Of a stretch of DNA of 64,000 nucleotides, positions 1-9,829 are shown one piece after another; positions within the stretch are counted from its first letter, which is position 1, and each line of letters starts with the position of its first letter. Below the pieces are notes generated by a model, which made no database searches, was not told where the DNA came from, and saw only the letters and a list, made by a program, of their open reading frames with translations. The DNA is from Enterocytospora artemiae (Eukaryota > Microsporidia): positions 248,001 to 312,000 of the forward strand of contig JASNGC010000005.1 in assembly GCA_038659295.1 (NCBI GenBank), in the 5' to 3' direction. A program made the translations under genes and the position numbers.

Positions 1-801
1 TATTTTGAAGTGAGGAACTCTATGATACCTATAAGATTCAGCATATAAAAGTGCATCACTTTCTATACAGTCGAATACGTACTGGTAATATATAAGCCTA
101 TCTGAAAACTCTTCAAATTGTGAGAAATTGATTGTTAGAATGTAGTTGACTGAATCATTTATTGCTGGAAACCTACTTCCTTCATTTTCTACTATGAGTC
201 TTCTTAACTTGTTGAATATTCCTACAGGCAGTTTTTTATCGATAAAAAATACACTGTCAAAAAACATTCCTTTCAGGCCGATTTTATTGGCATCATACTT
301 GGATTGTTTTTTAAAGAGATGGTAATTGTGTGTGAAAACCTCCCTAGTCGGGATAATAGGGATATTATATTTTTCACAAAATTGATATTTTTCAGTGCCA
401 GGATTGTCACAGATCAGAAAATCTATATTTATGGAGCAATTGGGTTTATAGGTTGCCCCATGCAATATCATATAATTGCTATAAGAGCCGTTGGAAATTG
501 AGCTCGTGGTAAAAACAGCACCCTCAAACTTTCGCATCTGATAATTCTTAGGGTTTGAAAGGTCTGATAGAAATCCGATGGAAAGGATCGGAATATTCCA
601 CTTGAGTGCTTGAATATACTTTTCTGTAAAAAGACACTTGTAGCTTATCAGATATTTTGTACTTGGTGTTAGTGAATTTGACAAAATAATATTCGGAGGT
701 AGACTATAGAGACCAAGCTCAATTTTTGTAATTCCTGTTGTACAAATTGTAATATTTTGACTTCCAATGCTACTTAATGTTGCAGATGAAGAAACTTCCA
801 T
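1..801 (-). CDS. Tandem-BRCT protein, TopBP1/Dpb11/Rad4-like (partial, runs off the left edge)
   Basis: The minus strand is open from the ATG at 801 to the window edge (267 codons, no stop), so only the N-terminal part is seen. Two BRCT-type units are recognisable. One, at about residues 15-85, contains an ICTTGI motif and ends with the typical KWNIPILS stretch. A second, at about residues 90-165, ends in KYNIPIIPTREVF. A third globular region follows. BRCT tandems of this kind scaffold replication initiation and the DNA-damage checkpoint by binding phosphoproteins, acting in the nucleus. The start is supported by a CCC at 808-810, seven bases upstream of the ATG on the minus strand. The family assignment rests on BRCT spacing and the KWNIP-type motif. 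ECT2 or another multi-BRCT protein is possible. Confidence 0.7.
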   Translation of the reverse strand, partial: MEVSSSATLSSIGSQNITICTTGITKIELGLYSLPPNIILSNSLTPSTKYLISYKCLFTEKYIQALKWNIPILSIGFLSDLSNPKNYQMRKFEGAVFTTSSISNGSYSNYMILHGATYKPNCSINIDFLICDNPGTEKYQFCEKYNIPIIPTREVFTHNYHLFKKQSKYDANKIGLKGMFFDSVFFIDKKLPVGIFNKLRRLIVENEGSRFPAINDSVNYILTINFSQFEEFSDRLIYYQYVFDCIESDALLYAESYRYHRVPHFKI

Positions 802-988
802 TTTTGAGGGAAAAAAAATCAAAACATTCGGCTAAATACATTCTTTTTCAACTTAACATCCATGGTCTTAAAGTTTTCCATTATCTGTATTATACAATTA
901 ACAAGTTATGTCCTTGTATTTCAAAAATATTTTTAAACTGTAGGAATTATCAAAATTTAATAATATGGATGTTTATAATTTTAGCTGA

Positions 989-1291
989 CTAGGAATTCTT
1001 TATTATTTTGGCTATGTATTCTCCAACTTCTTTTATATTAATTTTTTCTAATTCCTGTATCTTCTCTATTATCTGCTCTTCCAACTCCATCTGAATATGC
1101 TTTAAGTGTTTATCCCTCTCAATTTTCATCAGGTTTATTTTTTCATCGAAATCTTTAGATATTAATCTTGTAGTAATTTCTGCATCATGCCTTGCTTGCT
1201 TTTTCATGCTTGTGGAAAGAGACCTAGCCTTTTCCAGTCTTTCTGTTGCCTCTCTTTCACATTGAATTAATTGGTCAATACCTTCCGACAT
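989..1291 (-). CDS. VMA10: V-type proton ATPase subunit G
   Basis: A 100-residue, highly charged helical protein matching the peripheral-stalk subunit G of the vacuolar H+-ATPase, which couples the V1 catalytic sector to V0 on acidic organelle membranes. It begins MSEGIDQLIQCEREA, followed by a lysine/arginine-rich coiled coil, as in the family (usual length 110-120). I chose the internal ATG at 1291 because the N-terminal family motif starts there. The longer reading frame upstream begins with a non-ATG codon and has no family similarity. Unlike most genes here it has no CCC or GGG close to the start. A missing short first exon cannot be excluded. Confidence 0.85.
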   Translation of the reverse strand: MSEGIDQLIQCEREATERLEKARSLSTSMKKQARHDAEITTRLISKDFDEKINLMKIERDKHLKHIQMELEEQIIEKIQELEKINIKEVGEYIAKIIKNS

Positions 1292-1618
1292 AGAAAGTAA
1301 ATAATTATTAGTTAAGTGCAAAATAATAACATTGGCTACAAATATTTACCAACCACATGACGATGCATGTTTCAAAATATTTTTATAATTTTTAGAAAAC
1401 TTTGCCCCAATTTTGGTGCGTTATTTCTCTGTATTCAGTAAGAAGTGTTCAAACCAAAATAACAAATGGTTGATAGAGTTGTTGTCAACAAATATTTTAA
1501 TAGTGTTCAAGTTTAGTATTGTTTAAAGATGTTTTCTTGAGTGGATTTTGTTTTTTAAACAGATGATTCTCAGAGTAGAAGTGGTGAAAATACTTTCTTG
1601 TAGTTCCTAACTGATTTA

Positions 1619-3121
1619 TTAATAGCTCCTTCCAAATAATGTATAGCTTTTTGCCTCTTCCAGACAGTTAACACACTTTTTTCCAACGTGATCAGGTCTT
1701 TTGAATGGAATGCATAGGGACTTACCACCCATCAATACTACGTCTCCATTCTCTCTAATGGTTGTTTTTTCACTAATTTCATCTTCGCAAACTGATGAGT
1801 TACACCATGGGGCCAACACAATGTTTTTATTGTTCAACTCGGTATACAAATCTTCAAATTTATCCACCGTAATTGTTCTGTTATTTCTTTCTAATGTGGC
1901 CTTCTCCAACATATCGTTGTGCATAATGTCCATTTCCTGAGAGATTTGCTCATGCAGGTCGTCTTGAACCTTCAATGATTTCTTTTCTAAGGTGTCTCTC
2001 CTTACAATGCACACTTCTGATCTCTCCATGTCTCTAAACCCAATTTCCAATCTAAGAGGAGTACCTCGCACCTCCCAATGATTAAATTTAAATCCAGGAC
2101 TTTGATTTATTCTATCATCGACAAATACACGAATGTTATTCACTTTTAATTCATCTGCAATGGTTTCCACATATTTATTAAGAGATTCAACCTCTTCTTG
2201 AGTTTTATCTTTCGTAATTCCACATTTTACAATCACCACTTGAACATTTGCCACTCGAGGAGGACAAACAAACCCCCTATTGTCAGAATGTATCATAATA
2301 GCTATGCCAATGGACCTTGTTGTCAATCCCCAACAGTTTTGATAGACAAAACTTTTACTTTCTGATGAAATATCATCGTCAACCTTAATATTAAACATTC
2401 TACTAAAATTTTGACCAAGATGATGGCTCGTCGCCGCCTGGATTCCTCTTCCTGTTCCAGGAATAAATGCTTCAAGAGACAGCGTATAATCTGCTCCACC
2501 AAATGTTTCATTTTTTGATTTTTTGCCTTGAACTACTGGAACTGCCAGGAGATCTTGAAATACACGATTGTAGATGTTCAATATTGACATGGCCTCTTCT
2601 TCTGCATCTTTCTTGCTATAGTGTGCAGTGTGTCCTTCTTGCCACAAGAATTCTCTACCTCTGATAAAAGGCAATGTAGATTTTACCTCCCATCTGAGTA
2701 CAGAACACCATTGATTCAACTTTAGTGGTAAATCTCTCCAAGTTTTAATCCACTTGGAGTATGCAGGATAAATAATTGCCTCAGATGTTGGTCTAATAGC
2801 CACAGGTTCATCCAATATTTTATTCCCACATTTGGTAATCCAAGCCAGCTCAGGATTAAAATTCTCTAAATGCTCTTTTTCTGCCTCAATATTGGCCTTT
2901 GTTACAAGCATCGGAAAGTAACACTCTTCCACATTCATCTTGGAAATTTCTCCATCAAAATATCTTCTAATAGCACCCCAAATATACATACCATTGGGGC
3001 GCATAATAAAACATCCTTTGATATCATAATAGTCCAGTAATTCACCAGCTAGAATTACTTGCGTATACCAATCATGAAAATTCTTCTCCTTTTCAGCCTT
3101 TATGCCAAACTTTTGTTTCAT
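1619..3121 (-). CDS. PRS: Cytoplasmic prolyl-tRNA synthetase (class II)
   Basis: 500 residues. Charges tRNA-Pro with proline. The class II core is complete: RPTSE near residue 110, the motif 2 region RGREFLWQEGH near 154-164, motif 3 near GLTTRSIGIAIMIHSDNRG, then an anticodon-binding domain and the archaeal/eukaryotic-type C-terminal domain with a CVNC pair and the terminal LFGRSY. There is no fused editing or GluRS domain, as expected for a compact parasite enzyme. The start at 3121 is supported by CCCC immediately upstream of the ATG. The in-frame extension beyond it (14 residues) lies upstream of that motif and is probably not translated. A TAATAAA overlaps the stop codon. Confidence 0.95.
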   Translation of the reverse strand: MKQKFGIKAEKEKNFHDWYTQVILAGELLDYYDIKGCFIMRPNGMYIWGAIRRYFDGEISKMNVEECYFPMLVTKANIEAEKEHLENFNPELAWITKCGNKILDEPVAIRPTSEAIIYPAYSKWIKTWRDLPLKLNQWCSVLRWEVKSTLPFIRGREFLWQEGHTAHYSKKDAEEEAMSILNIYNRVFQDLLAVPVVQGKKSKNETFGGADYTLSLEAFIPGTGRGIQAATSHHLGQNFSRMFNIKVDDDISSESKSFVYQNCWGLTTRSIGIAIMIHSDNRGFVCPPRVANVQVVIVKCGITKDKTQEEVESLNKYVETIADELKVNNIRVFVDDRINQSPGFKFNHWEVRGTPLRLEIGFRDMERSEVCIVRRDTLEKKSLKVQDDLHEQISQEMDIMHNDMLEKATLERNNRTITVDKFEDLYTELNNKNIVLAPWCNSSVCEDEISEKTTIRENGDVVLMGGKSLCIPFKRPDHVGKKCVNCLEEAKSYTLFGRSY

Positions 3122-3125
3122 GGGG
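3122..3125 (-). promoter_or_regulatory. CCCC start-proximal motif of prolyl-tRNA synthetase
   Basis: Four C on the minus strand directly abut the ATG at 3121. The motif decides between this start and one 14 codons upstream. Confidence 0.7.
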
Positions 3126-3413
3126 ATTAAAAGTAAAAAATTGAAAATGTTATGTAGTTTCATAGATTTTAAAAGTTCCTTCTGTAGATATCAAGTGCGT
3201 TGTATATCTTAAATTAAAACAATGCCAACTTAGTTTAACAACCAATTTATTTAAGGTCGGTTTAATCTTATTCCATCAATTTTATTATTCTCTTTATATC
3301 TTGTTTAAAATATTTGCTTGTTATAAACGCGTACTATTCTTTAAATTTACTAGATAGATTTATTCATCAATGATAAACTCTTCGAAATACTATTACGATT
3401 ATAAGGAGGAATT

Positions 3414-3455
3414 ACCTACAGATTAACATTACTAAGAATTTCTTAATCTGTAGGT
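3414..3455. repeat. 13-bp perfect inverted repeat with 16-nt loop
   Basis: The arms ACCTACAGATTAA (3414-3426) and TTAATCTGTAGGT (3443-3455) are exact reverse complements. The hairpin lies just downstream of the stop codon of the membrane-protein gene ending at 3471, so it may shape the 3' end of that transcript. A remnant of a small mobile element is the alternative. No second copy was noticed in the window. Confidence 0.8.
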
Positions 3456-3470
3456 TTGAAAAAACCAAAC

Positions 3471-4412
3471 TTAGGAACTATTAACGTCATTAATAATTGA
3501 ATATTTGTTATCTTCAGCAATTTCACATTCTCTTTTACCAGCAACATAATAAGTAATTTTAATTGATATCCAAAATATTAAAATTGATAATGGTATCCCA
3601 ATAATCAAATTTCCAACGAATAATGGGAAAATCGACAGAATAAATGCTATAAAAATTGCCATACCATACCTATATCTTGGAAATTCGGTATCATAGTGAT
3701 GTACAGGTATACGCATGATACATATTAGGGCGGTAAAAAATCCTATTATTATCACTGCCCACAATATCAATTCTCTATTCTGCTGGATAAGAGAAGAAAA
3801 GAAATAATCACTTGAAATAAATTGAGATTGTGGAGATGATGATTGACTTATGCTAGATATATGTGGGTCAACTTGGGATCCAAGCTTTGAAGGTATAGGC
3901 GTCATGCCCATTGGATCAATTTGGAGATTTCCTTGATTGTACTGTGGGTCTGTCAATGCAGTGTTGGCTGGTTGTCTTGGGTCTACCAATGCAGTAGTTT
4001 CAGGAGTTCTTCTAGCAAGTAATGGGTTATATGCTGTAGTAGTTCCTTGATGGCCTCTTGAAAAGCTAACTCCAGTATTAGGTTTTGGAATATATGCTTC
4101 AGGTATGGAAGTTTGAGGTGGCAATTTTGGAAAACCAACTTCATTGGGTCCTGGAATATATTCTTCAGGAGTTCGAGTTGGAAAGTTTTCGGTACTGAAT
4201 TTTGAAAGATATGGTTTGTACACTGGAGTTTGAGATGGTGGTTGTAGAAGGGCAACTCCGATATCATTACTTTGAAGAGGTCCTTCAAGTATGGAAGTTT
4301 GAGGTGGTAAGTTTGAAAAAACAGCATCTGTACTGGTATTAGAAATATTTCCTCTAGATGTTTGAAATTCATTTGGAAAACAAACATTTCCATTAGGATT
4401 TTGTGTATCCAT
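3471..4412 (-). CDS. Orphan proline-rich membrane protein with degenerate repeats
   Basis: 313 residues, not recognised. The N-terminal two thirds is low-complexity and rich in Pro, Thr, Ser, Gln and Asn. It holds a degenerate repeat: LPPQTSI occurs twice about 60 residues apart, along with related PEEYIPGPN and PEAYIPKPN pieces. The C-terminal third has a transmembrane helix (near LILWAVIIIGFFTALICIM) and a long hydrophobic stretch likely to form two more, then a short polar tail ending in SS. No N-terminal signal peptide. I chose the ATG at 4412, three codons inside the longer frame, because GGGGG at 4415-4419 lies just upstream of it. The polar repeat domain on a membrane anchor suggests a surface or endomembrane protein. 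Function unknown. Confidence 0.75.
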   Translation of the reverse strand: MDTQNPNGNVCFPNEFQTSRGNISNTSTDAVFSNLPPQTSILEGPLQSNDIGVALLQPPSQTPVYKPYLSKFSTENFPTRTPEEYIPGPNEVGFPKLPPQTSIPEAYIPKPNTGVSFSRGHQGTTTAYNPLLARRTPETTALVDPRQPANTALTDPQYNQGNLQIDPMGMTPIPSKLGSQVDPHISSISQSSSPQSQFISSDYFFSSLIQQNRELILWAVIIIGFFTALICIMRIPVHHYDTEFPRYRYGMAIFIAFILSIFPLFVGNLIIGIPLSILIFWISIKITYYVAGKRECEIAEDNKYSIINDVNSS

Positions 4413-5044
4413 TACCCCCATTAATATAATGATTTTTTATGATCAATTAATAATCCAAAACAAGTTATTGACTCTGATATGAGGACTTGACCATTGTAGT
4501 GTTTCAACTGGAATAAACAAAAATATCTATCTAGTTTTATCTCTTTTTTATTATTTTTTGATATAAGATATCATTTAACAAAGGATAAACAATAATATCA
4601 ATAATTTTATAATTATACTAACTGCTGAAAAAATAACTATTGTAGAAACTTAGATCAAACTCCAAAACAATTATAAGTATTTTTGTCTCCGGATAGTATT
4701 TTGGATCTTTAAATTACTCATATTAAAATCATCTGTTTCAGTTTAAAGTTTTAACAAAATAGTCTGTTGAAAAATTGTATCTGATACCAATAAATGGAGA
4801 TGAAAAACAAATAATTTGGTATAATATTACGTTTATTCCTAACTTCTCTATTGAAGTTAGTTAACTGATATGTGAAATGATTAGAAAATTCAACGATAGG
4901 AAATACATAATCATAAATATACTAAAATTTAGGAAGGCTCAAAATAAGAGTTGAGTGTATGATTAAAAACTTATGTTTGTAAATAATATTATAATATCTT
5001 TATTCCTCCTTTAGTTTTAAAGAATTGTATATAATTTTCCCTTA
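4413..5044. other. Divergent intergenic region, 632 bp
   Basis: Very AT-rich spacer between the divergently read membrane protein and the ABCG-like gene. Apart from GGGGG at its left end and CCC near 5039-5041 at its right end, I see nothing recognisable. Confidence 0.6.
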
Positions 5045-6782
5045 ATGAATTCCCTCACATTGACATGGAAAGATGTTGAAACAGTTGGAGAAGATGGCGT
5101 ACATATTATAAATAAGATGTCTGGACAGGCGCATTCTGGAAAAATCACTGGGTTGCTATCAACAACCAATGAGTCAAGGACAATCGAGACCTTGATCAAA
5201 CTGATTACAAATAAAAATGAAAATAAGGACAGCTATGGCCAGATATTTTTAAACAATCAATCCTTTAACCCTTCAGATATTCAACATTTGATTGGTCATG
5301 TTTCCAAAACTCCCATGTTTTTTGAAAGTCTGACTGTCTTGGAGAATATTGAATATTCACTCAAAAAGGATGGCATTGATATTTCGGAAATGGAATTACT
5401 CTGTGGAGATCTTGCTGATCGTAAGCATGTTCTCTGTCAGAATTTAAGGCCTTTTGAAAGAATTCTCCTGGGATTGGAACTTTCTAAATCGAAACAAATA
5501 ATAATTTATGAAGAGCCAGATGATTTATCACTAACATTCACGAATAAAAAGGTGATTTCCGACAAATTACGAGCTTTAGCCATGCTAGATAAAGTTATAC
5601 TTTCACAAGTGACAGTTACGAAATATACGAATCATGAAAGTTTTGATTCAATTTATTTGTGTGGTAGGAAAGACAACTTTTTTCATGGAACCTTCCAGGA
5701 ATTTATCCAGCATCTTGCCAAATTCGAAATTTCAGTTTCAGAAGATGAGCCAAGTCCGTTTTTAGAGATTAATAGGGCTTTAGAGGAGGATATAATTAGT
5801 GCAAGCTTTTATAGACCGGAGACCGTAGGTAGGTCCGCTAAAGGACGACAAACCTCTTTTTACCATACAAATTAAAAGTGGAGTAGACAACGCGAAAGTA
5901 AAGCAACTTATTGAATATTGGAACGAACATTCTAAAACATATGATTTGCAGTGTATTGAAGATACCTCCCAAAGTTATGCCAAACCTACTTCTTATAATT
6001 CTTTAAAAGATTTATCTATGATACTTTTTAAGTCTGATTTACGTAAGGGGAAAAAGACTTTCTCTTTTTTGGTAGCCTATGAATTGTTGTATTTTTTTCA
6101 TTACAATTATAGGGCTTTTCTTAGTTCAAAAAGTGTTATACATGCGTTGTTTTCACTTAAGTTTGGTAAAGTTATAAAGAGATACAATTCCCAGGCTACA
6201 TTCTCTTCCGAGGACATCTCACCTTTAATTTACAAATATTTTTTGGTATCACCATATATGAATTTGTACTTTGACTATGAGTTTTTATCACATGAATATC
6301 ATTCAAAATACTTTGGATCTTATGAACTTCTAGTTGCAATCATCTGCAGTAGATTTTCTTCCTTCTTATTAGAGTGTATTTTTAATCTTGGAATAATTTT
6401 AACAAATATTCGGTTCGATCTGATGGGATTCATTCGATTCATAACATTTCATTTTATGTTTAGCTTACTTGTATTTTTGACAGAACTTTGTGCTATTTTC
6501 TGTACTCAAAATGCTCCTTTTATTGATATTCTATATTATTTCCTCAAATTACTCCTCTTCTTTATACTTTTTTCAATTGGATGTTGTAAAGGTAATTGGG
6601 ATGATTTGAAAATGAACTATATTGGTGAGTTATGCTTTACTGGGATTTTTACTCAGAACATATTTCTCTTTGTCAAGACTATTGGCATAATAACTTTGTA
6701 CAGCATAATATTTTTTATAATTGATTTGGAGATGATTCGGTATCACTACCAATACAACAAAGCGAGGTTTAATAATAAATGA
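5045..6782 (+). pseudogene. ABCG-type half transporter with degenerate ATPase domain and a single frameshift
   Basis: Two reading frames together resemble an ABCG (White/PDR-type) half transporter. The first (5045-5875) is a nucleotide-binding domain. The second is open from before 5860 to 6782 and carries the membrane domain, including a FLSHEYHSKYF element like the family's REH...Y motif and several hydrophobic helices. The frames join if one T of the TTTTT run at 5857-5861 is skipped. Besides the frameshift, all three ATPase motifs are eroded. The P-loop position reads GLLSTTNESRT, the signature reads RPFE instead of SGGE, and Walker B reads IIIYEEPDD. The start has CCC five bases upstream. 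It is either a decaying gene, a non-hydrolysing relative with a sequencing error, or a site of slippage. The long intact frames argue against old decay. Confidence 0.65.
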
Positions 6783-7337
6783 TTGATATAATTAGTTTTT
6801 TACATCTATTAGGTTTTTTATACACACAATTCTGTGATAGTATTATGATTAAAACAAACCTTCATCTAAAAGATATGCATTCAGGACTTAATAATAAATA
6901 AACAGATATAATTTTTATACGACTTTCATTACTGTTAATAACATTGAAATTATTATAATTATTTTTGTACAATCAGTATTGTCCATTAATATTCCAAATA
7001 TGTTGTCTAATCTTAATATAGTAACATGAACAAAACTACAGGAATAAACAAATCATGCAGTTTTCGAAATAGTATGTTGACCATCGAGTAGATAAATTCA
7101 GGAGATAAAACTTTATTTACTTCATTTAGCTTAATTGCTTGCAACAGTATTTCGTTACGTGGAATTAACTGAATTTTTTAATTCATAAAGTTTGGTAATT
7201 TCATAACTTAAAAAAAGTAAAATCTACTAATAAAAGAATATTTACCAAGGTTTTATTTTCATATTATCAGATACTTAGTTTAAAAATCTAAAGGAAATTT
7301 TTCAATAAGCCCTGAAATAAATGCATTTTTATTAACG
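6783..7337. other. Intergenic region, 555 bp
   Basis: AT-rich spacer upstream of trehalase. It contains a CCC at about 7310 followed by a four-codon upstream reading frame (ATG at 7321, stop before the trehalase start). Nothing else recognised. Confidence 0.5.
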
Positions 7338-9068
7338 ATGATGCTATACGATGGGCTTATTAAAAATGACCTGTCAAATAAATTTGAGAGATTTGTAAAT
7401 AAGATTAATGAGATGGAAGTTTATAAAGATTCAAAAGATATTGTAGATATGACACCAAAATCGGATTATATGAATATTTTGAATAAGTTTAATTTTGATT
7501 TCCCAGGTGATAGTGAACATGCAACCAAATTAAATATAGAGCGATTTATATTTGATAACTTTTGGCCTCCAGAATTTGATTTGATACCACATAAGGTTGA
7601 TCTTGGCGATTTTTCGATACCAAATCAGCAGTTTCTAAATGATGATATGAAAAAAATAATATTACATTTGAAACTTATCTGGCAGGGATTGTCCAAAAAA
7701 AGTAAAAATCTAGATAATAGCTCACTACTTCAAATGGACCATCCATTTATGGTTCCTGGGGGTAGGTTTAGAGAAATGTACTATTGGGATTCTTATTGGA
7801 TTGTAAGAGGTCTGTTAAAAAGTAATCTGATTACTCCTGTCAAAAATATGATCCATAACTTTATCGATATAATCAATAGGTATGGATTTTTTCCGAATGC
7901 TACTCGAGAGTATTATATGAATAGGACCCAGCGGCCATACTTTATCCAAATTCTTTCCGAAGCCTACTCGCATGAATCTGGATATTTCAGAGATACAGTC
8001 TTGGGTAGTGGTCTGAAAGCGGCAGAAAAAGAAATAGAATGGCTTGATAAAAACAGAAGAATGAAATACGAATATAATGGGCAAAGCCATTCATTCTACA
8101 TATTTTCTGTAAAAACAAAGATGCCAAGACCTGAATCTTTTAAAGAGGACAAAAATGAGATTAAAAAATCTCAATGTTCTCCAATTGAGTTTTATTCAAA
8201 CATTGCCTCAGTGGCAGAATCTGGTTGGGATTTCTCTACCCGGTGGCTTAGAAATAAAAATGACAGGAATGATATTATGATCAGAGAATTGATCCCTACT
8301 GATTTAAATGCACTGATGTGCAGGAATTTCTTAACTATGGCCGATTTTTATAAGATAACTAATAATAAAAAAAGGGCTGATCATTATATTAAAAGGGCTC
8401 AAGATCTTAAAAAGGGTATAAACGATGTGTTATGGAACAAAGAACAACTTTGCTGGAATGATTTTAATTTTATCACCAAGAATCATAATAAAGAAATATT
8501 CTCTATCAGCAATTTAATTCCAATGCTGTATGACATTGAACCACCTGGTGATACCACAATTCTAAGTATTTTACGAAGACATAAAGATTTCTTATTTTCT
8601 CATGAGGGTGGAATTCCAGTTACTGAAAAATATAATGATCAAGTAAATGAGCAGTGGGATTTTCCTAATGCATGGGCTCCACATCAGGAAATGGTGGTAA
8701 GTTTCTTAATAAAGAAAAATCTGGAGCCTCTTGCCTTGCATGTTGCAAGTTCTTTTTTTCTGAATGTTTACAAGACATTCCAAGCATATGGCTTCTTTTC
8801 CGAGAAATACAATGTTGAAGTTCCAGGAAATCCAGGCTCTGGAGGAGAGTATGAATCTCAGATTGGATTTGGCTGGACAAATGGTACTATAACTGAATTC
8901 ATAGGAGTATTTGGCAATAATTTACTTGAAAGAACCAAGGATGGATTTGCAGAATCTTTGGAAAAGATTGATGACATATTGACCAATGATATCCAATATT
9001 TATACAGTAATTCTTCAGAAATTTCTGAAAGCTATTTATTTGATAGGATTGTTCTACTAGGTAATTAA
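7338..9068 (+). CDS. Trehalase (GH37)
   Basis: 576 residues. Hydrolyses trehalose to two glucose. Both family signatures are present: PGGRFREMYYWDSY at residues 140-153 and QWDFPNAWAP from residue 439. ESGWDFS, carrying the catalytic acid, lies near residues 293-299, and the GGEY...GFGWTNG block is near the end. No signal peptide, regulatory EF-hand or acidic-trehalase features are visible, so a cytosolic location is inferred. Trehalose is a storage sugar of microsporidian spores, and its breakdown has been proposed to help raise pressure at germination. The start is the first of two consecutive ATGs. The nearest CCC is 26 bases upstream, with a four-codon reading frame in between, which is unusual here. 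Confidence 0.95.
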   Translation: MMLYDGLIKNDLSNKFERFVNKINEMEVYKDSKDIVDMTPKSDYMNILNKFNFDFPGDSEHATKLNIERFIFDNFWPPEFDLIPHKVDLGDFSIPNQQFLNDDMKKIILHLKLIWQGLSKKSKNLDNSSLLQMDHPFMVPGGRFREMYYWDSYWIVRGLLKSNLITPVKNMIHNFIDIINRYGFFPNATREYYMNRTQRPYFIQILSEAYSHESGYFRDTVLGSGLKAAEKEIEWLDKNRRMKYEYNGQSHSFYIFSVKTKMPRPESFKEDKNEIKKSQCSPIEFYSNIASVAESGWDFSTRWLRNKNDRNDIMIRELIPTDLNALMCRNFLTMADFYKITNNKKRADHYIKRAQDLKKGINDVLWNKEQLCWNDFNFITKNHNKEIFSISNLIPMLYDIEPPGDTTILSILRRHKDFLFSHEGGIPVTEKYNDQVNEQWDFPNAWAPHQEMVVSFLIKKNLEPLALHVASSFFLNVYKTFQAYGFFSEKYNVEVPGNPGSGGEYESQIGFGWTNGTITEFIGVFGNNLLERTKDGFAESLEKIDDILTNDIQYLYSNSSEISESYLFDRIVLLGN

Positions 9069-9829
9069 ATATATAATTCATAAGGAAAAGTAAGTTTTGG
9101 TTTGGAATGATGAGCTATCAGTTTGTATTCGACGGTTTCTTTGCTATTTTTTAATCAATAAGCATTTTTTAGACCACAAATATGTCTTTTACATTTGAAT
9201 TGGTTATTTCTATGAAGGGTTCTTTCCATATCTCAATTTAAGCATAACTGACGAATAACTACTTTGATAAAAATCTTTTTTGAAAATATATTCTTAGATA
9301 TGACAAGTTATCTTTCTATTTACATAGGTCAGTAGTTTTGAATCTATCTAATACTATTTGAAGACAAGCCCGTGGTGTTATTTTTGGTTTGGATTGTTGG
9401 TGATGCTTTTAAGATATTCTTGCTCCTATTTGTCTATAAGGCACCGATAGTTTATAGTTTGGGGGTTACGGCACAATTGATTTTTGATTTGGTAATCCTG
9501 TTGAAGTAATTAGTTGAAGTTCAAGTACGGATAATATCTGAATAAAGCCATAAATGAGTTTTCTGCTTTTGATATATAAATTTCATTCAAGATTGTTGAT
9601 GCTTTATATCCAATATATCACATCCTAATGTGTAAATCTTCTATTTTTGATTATCAATTTTTTTAAGTATTGAAAAATAAAAGAATACCATACTGCCGTA
9701 TTGAACTAGAAATCGTTACAAAGTGAAAATATTCCTTTCAATTTTCAAAAGTATAATTTTATTTGTAAACAAATATACTTTTATTGGAATATTCATTTGG
9801 AATAAACTTTTTTGGGTGATCTGCTCCAC
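9069..9829. other. Intergenic region, 761 bp
   Basis: No gene recognised on either strand. The middle part (about 9360-9540) is less AT-rich than the flanks and could hide an unrecognised RNA, but I see no known RNA motif. Confidence 0.5.

Noticed and set aside
304..501. Plus-strand 65-codon frame
   Set aside because: It lies antisense within the BRCT gene, starts at a weak position and has no family similarity or promoter motif.
777..992. Plus-strand 71-codon frame
   Set aside because: It overlaps the start of the BRCT gene on the other strand, begins with a non-preferred context and looks like AT-rich noise.
1292..1440. Possible intron upstream of VMA10 (GTAAAT-like donor and an ACTAAT-like string)
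   Set aside because: No matching 3' AG right after the branch-like string and no N-terminal exon needed by the family.
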